Assembly: GCA_963747535.1 (NCBI GenBank)
Contig: CAVVFX010000017.1
Coordinates: forward strand, 434,001-498,000
Length of the DNA: 64,000 nt
Reading direction: 5' to 3'
Source of the DNA: CAVVFX01 sp963747535
Lineage (GTDB): Bacteria; Acidobacteriota; Terriglobia; Bryobacterales; Bryobacteraceae
Below, one piece after another: positions 25,630 to 34,638 of the stretch (its first letter is position 1; the number at the start of each line of letters is the position of its first letter). A model generated the notes under the pieces. It worked only from the letters and a program-made list of their open reading frames with translations. It was not told the DNA's origin and searched no databases. The position numbers and the translations under genes are program-made.

Positions 25630-27054
25630 CTACGCGATGATCCCCTTCACGATTTCCCCGCGAACCTCGGTGAGGCGTTCTTTGCGGCCAAGATGCATGT
25701 AGCTGAGCGCATCCTGGTCGAGTCCCAGCTGATACAGAATGGTGGTGTGCAAATCGCGGAAATGGACGGGATTCTCGACCGCTTTTAGCCCGATGGCGTC
25801 GGTAGCCCCATAGACTGTGCCGCCCTTGAATCCGCCCCCGGCGACCCACATCGAGAAGCCGGTGTTGTGGTGATCGCGTCCCTTGCTCCTCTCGCATTCC
25901 GGTGACCGGCCGAACTCTCCGCCCCAAAGGACGATAGTCGAATCCAGCAAGCCTCGGCGCTTCAAATCCTTGATAAGAGCGGCCACCGGCTGGTCGGTCC
26001 AACTCGCCATGCGCAGATGATTTTCCTCGATGTCGTTATGCGCGTCCCATTCCGCTTCCGGTCCGCCGCCGCCGGATACCACGCAAACGAACCGGACCCC
26101 TTTTTCCACCATGCGCCGAGCCATCAAACAGCGCCGTCCGTAGTCGTCGGTCAGCGGATTGCCAACACCGTACAGATCCAGTGTTTCCTTCGGCTCTTTG
26201 CTGAGGTCGAAGACTTCCGGAGCCTCAGTCTGCATCTTGAAGGCGGTGTCGTAAGCCGACATGCGCGCGGAAAACTCCGGATCTTCACCATGATTGGTCT
26301 CATTCAAACTCTGCAGGAGCTTGATGGTCTTACGACGCTGATCGAGAGTTACGCCTTTGGGCAGATCCAGGTTGAGCACTGGCTTGTTGCCGGGACGGAA
26401 CATGGTCGGCTGGTACACCGACGGCAGGAACCCATTGGTGTACATGGGTACGCCGGCTTCCTGGGCGCCATGCGAGTCGGGCATGACGACATACGCCGGA
26501 AGCGCTTCCGCCTCCGAGCCCAGGCCGTAAACCACCCAACTGCCCATAGAGGGAAAGCCGGGAATGATGCGTCCGGTCATCATTTGATACTGAGCCGCGG
26601 AGTGCACCACCATGTCGCCGTGCATGGAGCGTACCACGCAGAGGTCGTCTACGATTTCAGCCTGATGAGGAAACAGGTCCGAGACCTCAATACCCGACTC
26701 ACCGTATTTCTTGAACGTCCGCTTGGTGCCCAGGATGCGGGACGCCGAATTGACGTTCTGATACTGCACATCGCCGAACTCTGCCGGACGCACCTGTCCG
26801 TCGAGTTTGTTCAACAACGGCTTGGGGTCGAAAGTTTCCAGGTGCGACGGGCCTCCGGCCATAAAAAGAAAGATCACCGATTTCGCGGGCGCGTGATCCG
26901 GATTACTGGGTGGCTTGGGGGCAAGCGGATTGATGGAGGCCGCGCGCGCGTGGTCCTGCGCCATCATCGAGGCGAATGCGAGCGAGCCTACTCCGCAGAA
27001 GCAGTTGGTGAGGAACTCGCGGCGATTGCGGTTATATCGAATGTGTTCGGGCAT
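25630..27054 (-). CDS. Exported DUF1501 protein (module A)
   Basis: This 474-residue protein has a twin-arginine signal (NRREFLTNCFCGVGSLAFAS). The DUF1501 core, related in fold to sulfatases and alkaline phosphatases, shows SVIFLFMAGGPSHLETFDPK, RTFKKYGESGIEVSDLFPHQ, PGFPSMGSWVVYGLGSEAEA, VLWGGEFGRSPECERSKGRD and DHHNTGFSMWVAGGGFKGGT. Catalysis by this family has not been established as far as I know. It starts 1 bp after the stop of the DUF1549/DUF1553 gene, the classical partner in Planctomycetes and Acidobacteriota, so the two products almost certainly act together in the periplasm. Confidence 0.9.
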   Translation of the reverse strand: MPEHIRYNRNRREFLTNCFCGVGSLAFASMMAQDHARAASINPLAPKPPSNPDHAPAKSVIFLFMAGGPSHLETFDPKPLLNKLDGQVRPAEFGDVQYQNVNSASRILGTKRTFKKYGESGIEVSDLFPHQAEIVDDLCVVRSMHGDMVVHSAAQYQMMTGRIIPGFPSMGSWVVYGLGSEAEALPAYVVMPDSHGAQEAGVPMYTNGFLPSVYQPTMFRPGNKPVLNLDLPKGVTLDQRRKTIKLLQSLNETNHGEDPEFSARMSAYDTAFKMQTEAPEVFDLSKEPKETLDLYGVGNPLTDDYGRRCLMARRMVEKGVRFVCVVSGGGGPEAEWDAHNDIEENHLRMASWTDQPVAALIKDLKRRGLLDSTIVLWGGEFGRSPECERSKGRDHHNTGFSMWVAGGGFKGGTVYGATDAIGLKAVENPVHFRDLHTTILYQLGLDQDALSYMHLGRKERLTEVRGEIVKGIIA

Positions 27055-27055
27055 T

Positions 27056-29062
27056 TCAGTTCACGTACATAAATGCGTTCAGATTAAAGACATCGAGCGC
27101 CAGTTCCTTTAGGGTAACGCGCTCATCCGGGTTGGTGGAGAGGTACTGCAGCGCCAGGGCCTTCTCTTTGGGTGTAGGCAGGCGGCCCACCGCCAGCCGC
27201 CACGCACGATCGATCCTGGCAGCATTGGTGGAAGCTTCCTTCCGCAGCCTGTCAGCGAAGTCGTCCGCCATCTGGTTGGACAGTGCGCCGTTCAACATCT
27301 CGAGAGCTTGCGGCGCGTGGGTGGACTGTTCCCGTCTCGGGCACGAGAGGAGCGCATCGGGAGCATCGAAGACACCCATAAAAGGAAGCTGCAGGTTGCG
27401 CTTGTAAATCATGTAAATGGTTCGGCGGTCGTACTCGGTCTTGTCACGCGTAGCCACCCAATATTGCGGCCGCTTCAGCATCTTCACCAGGTCCGGATCG
27501 ATTGGAACCAGTACGCTGGGGCCGCCTTCCTTCAGGTTGAGACGACCCGCAATCGCCAGCATGGAATCGCGAATCTCTTCGGCCTCCAGGCGTCGCCGGG
27601 AGAACTTCCACAACAAAGCGTTTTCCGAATCCTTGTCCATGGCGATTTTTTCAATCGGTGAATCGCTGGATTGCTGATAGGCGCTCGACAGCAGGATCAT
27701 GCGATGCAGCGGCTTCATATGCCAGCCGTTCGCAACGTACTGGCCGGCGAGATAATCGAGCAAATCAGGATTCGACGGCCGGCTGCCCATTCTGCCGAAA
27801 TCATTGGGAGTGGAGACGATTCCGCGGCCGAAATGATATTGCCAGATCCGGTTGGCCATCACGCGCGCCGTGAGAGGATTGGCGTCGTCGACGATCCAGT
27901 TGGCCAGTTTGAGGCGGGGCGACGAAATGGTGACAGGTTCTTCCGGTACGCCTTCCGGCAACAGGATGCCGAGCGGACGCGCGCCCACTTTGGCTGTCGG
28001 CTGCAGATAGTCGCCGTGAAACAGGACCTCGACCGGCGAGGTTTCCTTGAGATCGTCCGTGACCGTGTAAATCGAGGGCAAGGGCGCAGGCAGTTGGTCT
28101 TCCAGGTCATCGATCTGCATGGCAATCCCGTTCTTCTCGCCCTCGGGGGCCTTGCGCATTTTGTAGTTCAGCTGCGTGATCTTGGTCTGCACCGGCGCGG
28201 CCTGCTTCTTCCAGGCCTCCTGTTCTTCTTTGGTCGCCTGCACCAGGTCCTTGGGCTGGGTTTGCGCGAAGTAGCCCATAATGCGGTAGTAATCGGATTG
28301 CCGGAAGGGGTCGAATTTATGATCGTGGCAGCGCGCGCAGCCCACGGTGACGCCGAGAAATGCGGCGCCGACTATGTTCGTCATCTCCACCAAAACTTCA
28401 TTGCGTGAACTGGCTACCTTTTGATTGCCGGCGTTCTTACGGAGAGGTCCCATGCGGTTAAAGCCACTGGCGATCAGATACTCATCGTTCCCGGGATCCA
28501 CTTCGTCACCGGCCAGTTGCTCTTTCACGAATTCGTTGTATGCCTTGTCCTGATTGAAGCTGCGGATCACATAGTCGCGATAACGATAGGCGTCCGGACG
28601 ATGGGTGTCGTACTCGTAGCCATCTGATTCGGCGAAGCGGACAACATCCAGCCAATGCCTTCCCCATTGTTCACCATAGTGCGGGGAATCGAGCAGGCGG
28701 TCCACCACCTTGGCCCAGGCGTTCCGGGAGGTGTCATGAACGAAAGCGTCTACCTCTTCAGGTGTGGGCGGCACACCGGTGAGATCGTAGGTGACGCGCC
28801 GGATCAGGGTGATGCGATCTGCTCGCGGCGCGGGCCTCAGTCCGGCCTTCTTGAGCCCATCCAGAATAAATGCATCGACCGGCGTCCTGACCCAGGCCCG
28901 GTCGGCGGGAACAGTGAAAGACGGCGGTGCGACATCCTTCCGGGGTTGAAACGCCCAATACTTGCGCTCCAGCGGCTTATAAGTGCCCAGCGGAGCGACC
29001 GGCAGTTCGGCAGTTCCCGCCCACAATGCGGCACCGATCAGGATGGAGGTGAAAACTTTCAT
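27056..29062 (-). CDS. DUF1549/DUF1553 protein (module A)
   Basis: This 668-residue secreted protein (signal MKVFTSILIGAALWAGTAEL) has DUF1549 at about 55-260 (RTPVDAFILDGLKKAGLRPA, RRVTYDLTGVPPTPEEVDAF, WGRHWLDVVRFAESDGYEYD, GVTVGCARCHDHKFDPFRQS) and DUF1553 at about 385-640 (NPLTARVMANRIWQYHFGRG, FSRRRLEAEEIRDSMLAIAG, SCPRREQSTHAPQALEMLNG). The CARCHDHKFDPF motif contains a CxxCH that may bind haem c. Unlike the paralogue at 50968-54171 it lacks the N-terminal cytochrome-like domain. It is paired with a DUF1501 gene in an operon. Confidence 0.9.
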   Translation of the reverse strand: MKVFTSILIGAALWAGTAELPVAPLGTYKPLERKYWAFQPRKDVAPPSFTVPADRAWVRTPVDAFILDGLKKAGLRPAPRADRITLIRRVTYDLTGVPPTPEEVDAFVHDTSRNAWAKVVDRLLDSPHYGEQWGRHWLDVVRFAESDGYEYDTHRPDAYRYRDYVIRSFNQDKAYNEFVKEQLAGDEVDPGNDEYLIASGFNRMGPLRKNAGNQKVASSRNEVLVEMTNIVGAAFLGVTVGCARCHDHKFDPFRQSDYYRIMGYFAQTQPKDLVQATKEEQEAWKKQAAPVQTKITQLNYKMRKAPEGEKNGIAMQIDDLEDQLPAPLPSIYTVTDDLKETSPVEVLFHGDYLQPTAKVGARPLGILLPEGVPEEPVTISSPRLKLANWIVDDANPLTARVMANRIWQYHFGRGIVSTPNDFGRMGSRPSNPDLLDYLAGQYVANGWHMKPLHRMILLSSAYQQSSDSPIEKIAMDKDSENALLWKFSRRRLEAEEIRDSMLAIAGRLNLKEGGPSVLVPIDPDLVKMLKRPQYWVATRDKTEYDRRTIYMIYKRNLQLPFMGVFDAPDALLSCPRREQSTHAPQALEMLNGALSNQMADDFADRLRKEASTNAARIDRAWRLAVGRLPTPKEKALALQYLSTNPDERVTLKELALDVFNLNAFMYVN

Positions 29063-29128
29063 AACTAAGTGCAGCTAAGGAGAACTTAACATCTCTTGGA
29101 GCATGAAGTCACCCCTCTATGGGTAGGG

Positions 29129-29413
29129 ATGATCCAAGCTTTCGCGCTGGCGTACGTTGTCGTACTTATTCTAGTCCTTTCCATCGAAAGAAGTGTGACC
29201 GCGAAATGGGTCGGTGATAAACTCTCTCAAAGTCTTTCAATCGTAAATGAGTCTTCAACCGTAACTGAAGTCAGGCTCGCCAGCCAGCCAGGCATCAAGG
29301 GAATCGGTGCCCTTTTTTCGCCCCTCGAAACACATATAATCAATCCAGTAACTAAAAATGGGCGAGTTTCGCCATTAAGAAAAGCCGCATGCAGCGCAAC
29401 CCGAGGCCTTTAG
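29129..29413 (+). CDS. Doubtful small membrane ORF in a divergent gap
   Basis: The 326-bp divergent gap 29063-29388 contains an open frame with ATG at 29129 (upstream GGTAGGG). It encodes one hydrophobic helix (MIQAFALAYVVVLILVLSIE) followed by a polar tail of about 70 residues, and it overlaps the next gene by 25 bp. Base composition is more AT-rich than surrounding genes. A TATAAT at 29335-29340 inside the frame could belong to the promoter of the DUF1592 gene. I regard coding as possible but unproven; the rest of the gap is regulatory. Confidence 0.25.
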   Translation: MIQAFALAYVVVLILVLSIERSVTAKWVGDKLSQSLSIVNESSTVTEVRLASQPGIKGIGALFSPLETHIINPVTKNGRVSPLRKAACSATRGL

Positions 29414-31743
29414 CCCTACCGACACTGAATCTCTGCGCCACCGCTATTATGACGGCGGTGAGCCTTCTGGGGGCCGCTGCCAAGCCACCGGTAGTCGATG
29501 GGCCAGGCTTCGATGCTCACGTCAAGCCCATCCTGAAGAACACCTGCTCAGCGTGCCACAACGCGACGATCTCGTCCGGCGGCGTAAACCTTCTGCCTTA
29601 CATGGACCCGACCACGGTGATGGACGACCGTCCGTCGTGGGACAAGATCCTACAGAAAATTTCTTCCGGAGAGATGCCACCGAAAGGCGTGCCGAGGCCG
29701 CCGCAGGCCAAGATCAGCGAGTTGGTGAACTTCATTCAAGGTCAGTTCGATAAGGCCGATGCCTCCATCAAACCCGATCCCGGCCGCGTTACGGCCCACC
29801 GTCTGAACCGCAACGAGTACCGCAACACCGTCCGCGACCTTCTGGCCGTCGACTTCCGGGCCGACAAAGATTTTCCCACCGACGACTCGGGCTACGGCTT
29901 CGACAACATCGGCGATATCCTGACCATTTCGCCCGTCCTCATGGAGAAGTACCTTAACGCGGCGGAAACCATCGCCTCCCGAGCCATGGGCGCCGATCCA
30001 CTTCCCAAGAAGCCCCTCGAGGTGATCTGCGACCTGAAGACAACCAAGACTCTGCGTCGCCTGGACTTCAGCACCGTCGAGGCCAGCCAACGCATCGACT
30101 TCGACGGCGAATACACCGTGCGCTTCGGATTCCCTGGAGCACGAGCGGCCGATGCCAAGCCCGTAAAGATGGGTTTCTGGATGGACGGCCAACTGCTCGA
30201 GACTATCGAGGTCGAGACCAAGCCTTCGAAGCTGGTTTACTTCAATCCATTTTCGGACGCCGAAATCCGCGTTTATCTCCCCGAAGGCGACCATGTGTTC
30301 CGCGCTGCTTTTATCAACGACGATTTCATCAAGACCATTACCGATCCGAAGATCGCCTACAGCGACAAGAAGAATAAATACATCGGAGCGATAACGTTTG
30401 TCGGTCCTTATCCAGCCAAGGTTGAAAAGGCCAGCCGGAAGAAAATCCTCATCTGCGATGCCAACACCGGCGAAGCTTGCGTCGAGAAGATCGTCGCCAA
30501 TCTGGCGCATCACGCCTACCGGCGTCCGGTCACCAGGGCGGAGGTCGCCGGCCTGATGAAGTTCGTCGCCATGGCAAAGGCGCAGGGTCAGTCGACTGAA
30601 CAGGGCATCCAGCTTGCGCTCGAAGCCATGCTGGTCTCGCCGGAATTCCTGTTCCGCGTCGAGCGCGATTCCGATCCGACCGATCCCGAGAAGGCGCACC
30701 GCATTTCCGACGTCGAATTGGCCTCGCGGCTCAGCTACTTCCTGTGGAGTTCCATGCCGGACGACGAACTGCTCAACGCCGCCGAAGCCGGAAAATTGGC
30801 GACTCCTGCCGTGCTCGATGCGCAGGTCAAGCGCATGATGACCGACAGGAAGGCTGCCGCCTTCGCCGAAAACTTCGCCGGGCAATGGCTGGAAATCCGG
30901 AATCTCGATTCGATGAGACCGGACCCGGATAAGTTCCCGGCCTGGACCCCGGAACTGAAGGAAGCCATGCGGACCGAAACCAGCATGTTCTTCCAGCATG
31001 TGCTGAGCGAGAACCGGCCGATCTCCGAATTCATCGATGCGAAGTACACGTTTCTGAATGAAGACCTGGCGAAGTTTTACGGCATCGACGGCGTAAAGGG
31101 CCCCGATTTCCGCAGAGTGGAATTGACCACCGACGAGCGCGGCGGCGTTCTCACACACGGCAGCGTCCTGGCCGTTTCCAGCTATCCCAGCCGCACTTCG
31201 CCAACGATCCGCGGGAAGTACATCCTCAACAACATTCTGGGAACACCGCCGCCTCCTCCGCCGCCCGACGTGCCGCCTTTGGACGATTCGAAAGTCGGTG
31301 CGGAAGTGTCGCTCCGGAAGCAACTGGAAGCGCATCGCAGCAACCCGGTTTGCGCCTCGTGCCACAGCAAGATGGACGTACTCGGTTTCGGCCTGGAGAA
31401 TTACGACACCATCGGCAAGTGGCGCACCATGGACGGGAAATTCCCCATTGACGTAGCCGGCACGATGCCCAATGGGAAGTCGTTCCAGACCGCGGCGGAG
31501 ATGCGGGGTGTCTTGCTCGCCAGTATGCCGCAGATTTCGCGGTGCCTTACCGAGAAGATCATGACATATGCACTGGGACGGGGCATGCAGACTTACGATA
31601 ACCGGACGATCGACCAGATCAACCGCAAGCTGGCCGCCGATGACTATCGTTTTCAAACTTTGATTTACGAGGTCGTGCGCAGCCTGCCGTTCCAGTCGCG
31701 ACGAGGCGAAGAGATCGACAAGAAGGAGTTGGCACAGAAATGA
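29389..31743 (+). CDS. DUF1592/DUF1588/DUF1585 cytochrome-type protein (module B)
   Basis: This 784-residue secreted protein has, in order, a cytochrome c-like PSCyt1 domain (FDAHVKPILKNTCSACHNAT near 42-61, then SSGEMPPKG), DUF1587 (RVTAHRLNRNEYRNTVRDLL), a beta-rich insert, DUF1595/DUF1592 (LAHHAYRRPVTRAEVAGLMK, EAMLVSPEFLFRVERDSDPT, ELASRLSYFLWSSMPDDELL, FAENFAGQWLEIRNLDSMRP), DUF1588 (RGGVLTHGSVLAVSSYPSRT, NPVCASCHSKMDVLGFGLEN) and DUF1585 (LTEKIMTYALGRGMQTYDNR). Two CxxCH motifs suggest haem c. The stop overlaps the start of the DUF1552 gene (ATGA), the standard partner. The reaction of this family is not known to me. Confidence 0.92.
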   Translation: MQRNPRPLALPTLNLCATAIMTAVSLLGAAAKPPVVDGPGFDAHVKPILKNTCSACHNATISSGGVNLLPYMDPTTVMDDRPSWDKILQKISSGEMPPKGVPRPPQAKISELVNFIQGQFDKADASIKPDPGRVTAHRLNRNEYRNTVRDLLAVDFRADKDFPTDDSGYGFDNIGDILTISPVLMEKYLNAAETIASRAMGADPLPKKPLEVICDLKTTKTLRRLDFSTVEASQRIDFDGEYTVRFGFPGARAADAKPVKMGFWMDGQLLETIEVETKPSKLVYFNPFSDAEIRVYLPEGDHVFRAAFINDDFIKTITDPKIAYSDKKNKYIGAITFVGPYPAKVEKASRKKILICDANTGEACVEKIVANLAHHAYRRPVTRAEVAGLMKFVAMAKAQGQSTEQGIQLALEAMLVSPEFLFRVERDSDPTDPEKAHRISDVELASRLSYFLWSSMPDDELLNAAEAGKLATPAVLDAQVKRMMTDRKAAAFAENFAGQWLEIRNLDSMRPDPDKFPAWTPELKEAMRTETSMFFQHVLSENRPISEFIDAKYTFLNEDLAKFYGIDGVKGPDFRRVELTTDERGGVLTHGSVLAVSSYPSRTSPTIRGKYILNNILGTPPPPPPPDVPPLDDSKVGAEVSLRKQLEAHRSNPVCASCHSKMDVLGFGLENYDTIGKWRTMDGKFPIDVAGTMPNGKSFQTAAEMRGVLLASMPQISRCLTEKIMTYALGRGMQTYDNRTIDQINRKLAADDYRFQTLIYEVVRSLPFQSRRGEEIDKKELAQK

Positions 31744-33083
31744 TCACCCGCAAGACACTACCGAGACGCACGTTTCTGCGAGGCATGGGGACGGCGATTG
31801 GCCTTCCGTTTCTCGATGCGATGGCACCGGCGCTCGCCTCCAGCACCATCCCGGGCAAAGCCCCGGTGCGCATGGCGTTCTTCTATGTGCCGAACGGCAT
31901 AATCATGGATGGGTGGAACCCGGAGTATGAAGGCAAATTCCAGGCGCTGCCCCGTTCGTTGAAGCCGCTCGAACCTTTCAAGGACGACATCATCCAGTTG
32001 GGCAACCTCACACACAACACCGGCCGCGCCCTGCTCGACGGGGCCGGCGATCATGGCCGGTGCTGTGGATCGTATCTGACTGGCGTACAGGTGAAGAAGT
32101 CGCTGATCGAGATTAAGAACGGCATCTCTTTCGACCAGATCGTCGCCAACCAGGTGGGCAAGGAAACCCGCTTCCCGTCGCTCGAACTCGGCATGGAAGA
32201 CGCGCGGCAAGCCGGCGATTGCGACTCCGGTTACTCGTGCGCTTATACCAACAACCTGGCGTGGCGCAGTGAAACCCAGCCGCTGCCTCCGGTGCTCGAT
32301 CCCCGCGCTCTCTTCGAACGCATGTTCGGTAAGGGCCAGCCTATGACTCCGGAGGAACGCGCCCGGCAGACCCGGTATCGCCGCAGCATTCTCGATTTCG
32401 TCACCGACGACACGCACAAACTGGAATCCAACCTCGGGCCGACGGACCGCCGGAAGCTGGACGAATACCTCTCGTCGATCCGGGAAGTCGAGCGCCAAAT
32501 CGAACGCGCCGAACAGGACAATAAGCAGGTCGATCCGCATATGGACAAGCCGTACGGGATCCCGGCGGATTTCAGCGAGCACTTCCGGATGATGTCCAAC
32601 ATGATCACCATCGCATTCCAGGCCGACCAGACGCGCATCGTGACATTCCTGATGACGCGAGAGGGCAGTTCCCGTCCTTATCGCGAACTGGATATCCCGG
32701 ACGGCCACCATCCGCTCACCCACCACCGGAATCAGCCCGCACTGATGGAAAAGGTTCGCAAGATCAACGAGTATCATGTGCAGCAGTTCGCCGGTTTCGT
32801 CGAGAAGATGAAAGCCACTAAAGAAGGCGACCGCACGCTGCTCGACAATTCCATGATCGTGTATGGCGCCGGCCTGTCCGATGGCAACGCGCACCTGCAC
32901 GAGGACTTGCCGACCATCATCGCGGGCAGAGGCGGAAACTATATCAAGACCGGCCGCCGCATCGTCGCGCGCAAAGAGACGCCGATGTGCAACCTGTTCC
33001 TCACCATGATGGACCGGATGGGCGTGCACGTCGAGAACTTCGGCGATTCTACGGGAAGGCTTCAAGGACTGGACCTGACATAG
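31740..33083 (+). CDS. Exported DUF1552 protein (module B)
   Basis: This 447-residue protein has a twin-arginine signal (LPRRTFLRGMGTAIGLPFLD). DUF1552 is related to DUF1501 and appears with DUF1592 proteins in Planctomycetes and Acidobacteriota. Motifs include VRMAFFYVPNGIIMDGWNPE, CGSYLTGVQVKKS, GDCDSGYSCAYTNNLAWRSE, DGHHPLTHHRNQPALMEKV, IVYGAGLSDGNAHLHEDLPT and GRGGNYIKTGRRI. It is translationally coupled to the gene before it and followed after one base by the degenerate nucleoside hydrolase, making a three-gene operon. Confidence 0.92.
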   Translation: MITRKTLPRRTFLRGMGTAIGLPFLDAMAPALASSTIPGKAPVRMAFFYVPNGIIMDGWNPEYEGKFQALPRSLKPLEPFKDDIIQLGNLTHNTGRALLDGAGDHGRCCGSYLTGVQVKKSLIEIKNGISFDQIVANQVGKETRFPSLELGMEDARQAGDCDSGYSCAYTNNLAWRSETQPLPPVLDPRALFERMFGKGQPMTPEERARQTRYRRSILDFVTDDTHKLESNLGPTDRRKLDEYLSSIREVERQIERAEQDNKQVDPHMDKPYGIPADFSEHFRMMSNMITIAFQADQTRIVTFLMTREGSSRPYRELDIPDGHHPLTHHRNQPALMEKVRKINEYHVQQFAGFVEKMKATKEGDRTLLDNSMIVYGAGLSDGNAHLHEDLPTIIAGRGGNYIKTGRRIVARKETPMCNLFLTMMDRMGVHVENFGDSTGRLQGLDLT

Positions 33084-33084
33084 T

Positions 33085-34122
33085 ATGCAGTTCGGCAGGG
33101 GCAAACCGTCGGCCGGAGCGTTTTACGACTCCGACTTTTCCAGCATCGACAGCGTTCTCGCGGTGTCCGTGCTGTATGGCTTGCAGGGAAAGAACGATTG
33201 CCGGATGGCGATGATTTCCTGCAGCCGCCCGAACCTAGCGACGGTCGGATTCGTGGATGCGGTAGAGCGTTTCTATCACGGTCCCGGGAGGAATTTCGCC
33301 CAGGTAGTGCCTATCGGCATGATCACCACCGGCCAGCCCGGTGAGACGCCGAAGGCTTTCATCGCGCCATTTGAGAGAAAGAAGCCGGACGGCACCGCGG
33401 TGTACACAAACCAGGTCAAGAGCGTGATCGATACCGCCGATCCCGACACTCTGTTCCGGAATTACCTGCTGGCGCAGAACGATCAGAACGCTTTTTGCGT
33501 GCTCGCGGGTCCGGCGACAAATCTGGCCGCGGCTCTCGATTTCCGCGGCACAAAAGATCTGATCGTGGCCAAGATCAAGTATCTGGTAGTGGCGGGAGGT
33601 GCGTTTCCGGACGGCCCCGCCACGGCCCATTTCCAGGCGGACCTCCCGGCCGCAAAAAAACTCTTTGCGGAATGGCCGACTCCGATCGTCGCCTCGGGCC
33701 GCGAGGTGGGTGCAGCGCTCCAATTTCCCGGTTCCTGTATCGATAAGGAGTTCGCGACTAACACGCCGGATAACCCGGTCGCCGACGCCTATCGTGCGTG
33801 GCACCCGATGCCTTACGACACCGCACCGTGGGCTATGTCGGCAGCACTGTATGCCGGGCGGCCGAAGGAAGGTTACTTCAAGTTGTCCGAACCGGGCACC
33901 ATCAGCCTGCGCGACGATGGTCGTACCGTGTTCAAGCCCTCTGCGCAGGGTGTGCACAAATATTTGATTCAAGATCCTGCGCAAAGGGATAAGGTCGTCC
34001 AGGCTTACGTGGAACTCGCCAGCGCGAAGCCTGTTATTCGGCTCCGATTTCGGCCGGATGCGGCCGACCAACAAAAGGAAGCCGATCCGGCGGATAAAGC
34101 CGCCGTTCCCCAAAAGCCGTAA
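33085..34122 (+). CDS. Degenerate nucleoside hydrolase-like protein in the DUF1592/DUF1552 operon
   Basis: This 345-residue protein has the nucleoside hydrolase fold and is a paralogue of the one at 19321-20250, sharing YLVVAGGAFPDG, VASGREVGAAL, MPYDTAPWAMSAALYAGRPK and GVHKYLI. The active site is damaged. The Asp cluster DTDMGNDVDD of the paralogue is DSDFSSIDSV here (YDSDFSSIDSVLAVSV), and the late calcium ligand WDPSAAL is WAMSAAL. No signal peptide is visible. It starts one base after the DUF1552 stop, so it is co-translated with that module. A ligand-binding or structural role is more likely than hydrolysis. Confidence 0.78.
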   Translation: MQFGRGKPSAGAFYDSDFSSIDSVLAVSVLYGLQGKNDCRMAMISCSRPNLATVGFVDAVERFYHGPGRNFAQVVPIGMITTGQPGETPKAFIAPFERKKPDGTAVYTNQVKSVIDTADPDTLFRNYLLAQNDQNAFCVLAGPATNLAAALDFRGTKDLIVAKIKYLVVAGGAFPDGPATAHFQADLPAAKKLFAEWPTPIVASGREVGAALQFPGSCIDKEFATNTPDNPVADAYRAWHPMPYDTAPWAMSAALYAGRPKEGYFKLSEPGTISLRDDGRTVFKPSAQGVHKYLIQDPAQRDKVVQAYVELASAKPVIRLRFRPDAADQQKEADPADKAAVPQKP

Positions 34123-34146
34123 GGGACGCCGTCGCGATACCGGTTG

Positions 34147-34632
34147 CTATCGCCGGATGCGCCGCCAGATGACTGTACCCGCAGCCATCACCGGCGTGGC
34201 CACGAGAACCCCTATCGGACCGGCGATGAGCGCTCCCAGGATTCCTCCCAGGAGCACCAACCACGGACTCAAGCCGAGCTTCCGTCCCAGGACACGCGGG
34301 GCGATCAGAAAGATCTCCGCGACCTGGACCAGCAGCCAGACGGCCAGGGCCGCCAGTATCACCGGCGTTTCACCGCCGCTACCGATGACCGAAAACGCGA
34401 GGACCAGCGCGAGCGAGAAAATCATGCCCAAGTGAGGGAACGCTTCAACCAAACCGCAGAGGAGCGCCAGTAGCGGCCACAGCGGCGTACGGGCGGCGGC
34501 GAAACCCGCGAGGTAGAGACCCGTCACGCTCAGCCAGATCACGAACCGGCCCTTGATCCAGATCGCAAGAACGTGCAGAATCTCGCGCAATGCGGAATCG
34601 CGGCCAGTGAATCTACGGATCGTCTGTCTCAA
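34147..34632 (-). CDS. Half-length AI-2E/PerM-family membrane protein
   Basis: This 161-residue protein has about four membrane helices (GRFVIWLSVTGLYLAGFAAA, LWPLLALLCGLVEAFPHLGM, IFSLALVLAFSVI, LAALAVWLLVQVAEIFLIAP) and the ending LGLSPWLVLLGGILGALIAG, PIGVLVATPVMAA. These match the C-terminal half of AI-2E exporter-family (PerM/YdiK-like) proteins, which are normally about 350 residues. The N-terminal half is missing. It follows fumC by 6 bp in the same direction, with a TTG start at 34632. It may be a naturally short member or a remnant. Confidence 0.6.
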   Translation of the reverse strand: MRQTIRRFTGRDSALREILHVLAIWIKGRFVIWLSVTGLYLAGFAAARTPLWPLLALLCGLVEAFPHLGMIFSLALVLAFSVIGSGGETPVILAALAVWLLVQVAEIFLIAPRVLGRKLGLSPWLVLLGGILGALIAGPIGVLVATPVMAAGTVIWRRIRR

Positions 34633-34638
34633 TATCCG

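Noticed and set aside
29650..31656. 668-codon open frame on the minus strand
   Set aside because: It lies entirely opposite the well-supported DUF1592 gene; GC-rich codon usage keeps the antisense frame open. Its His/Arg/Val-rich composition is not that of a known family.
31758..33104. 448-codon minus-strand frame opposite DUF1552
   Set aside because: Shadow of the DUF1552 gene, which has a Tat signal and family motifs.
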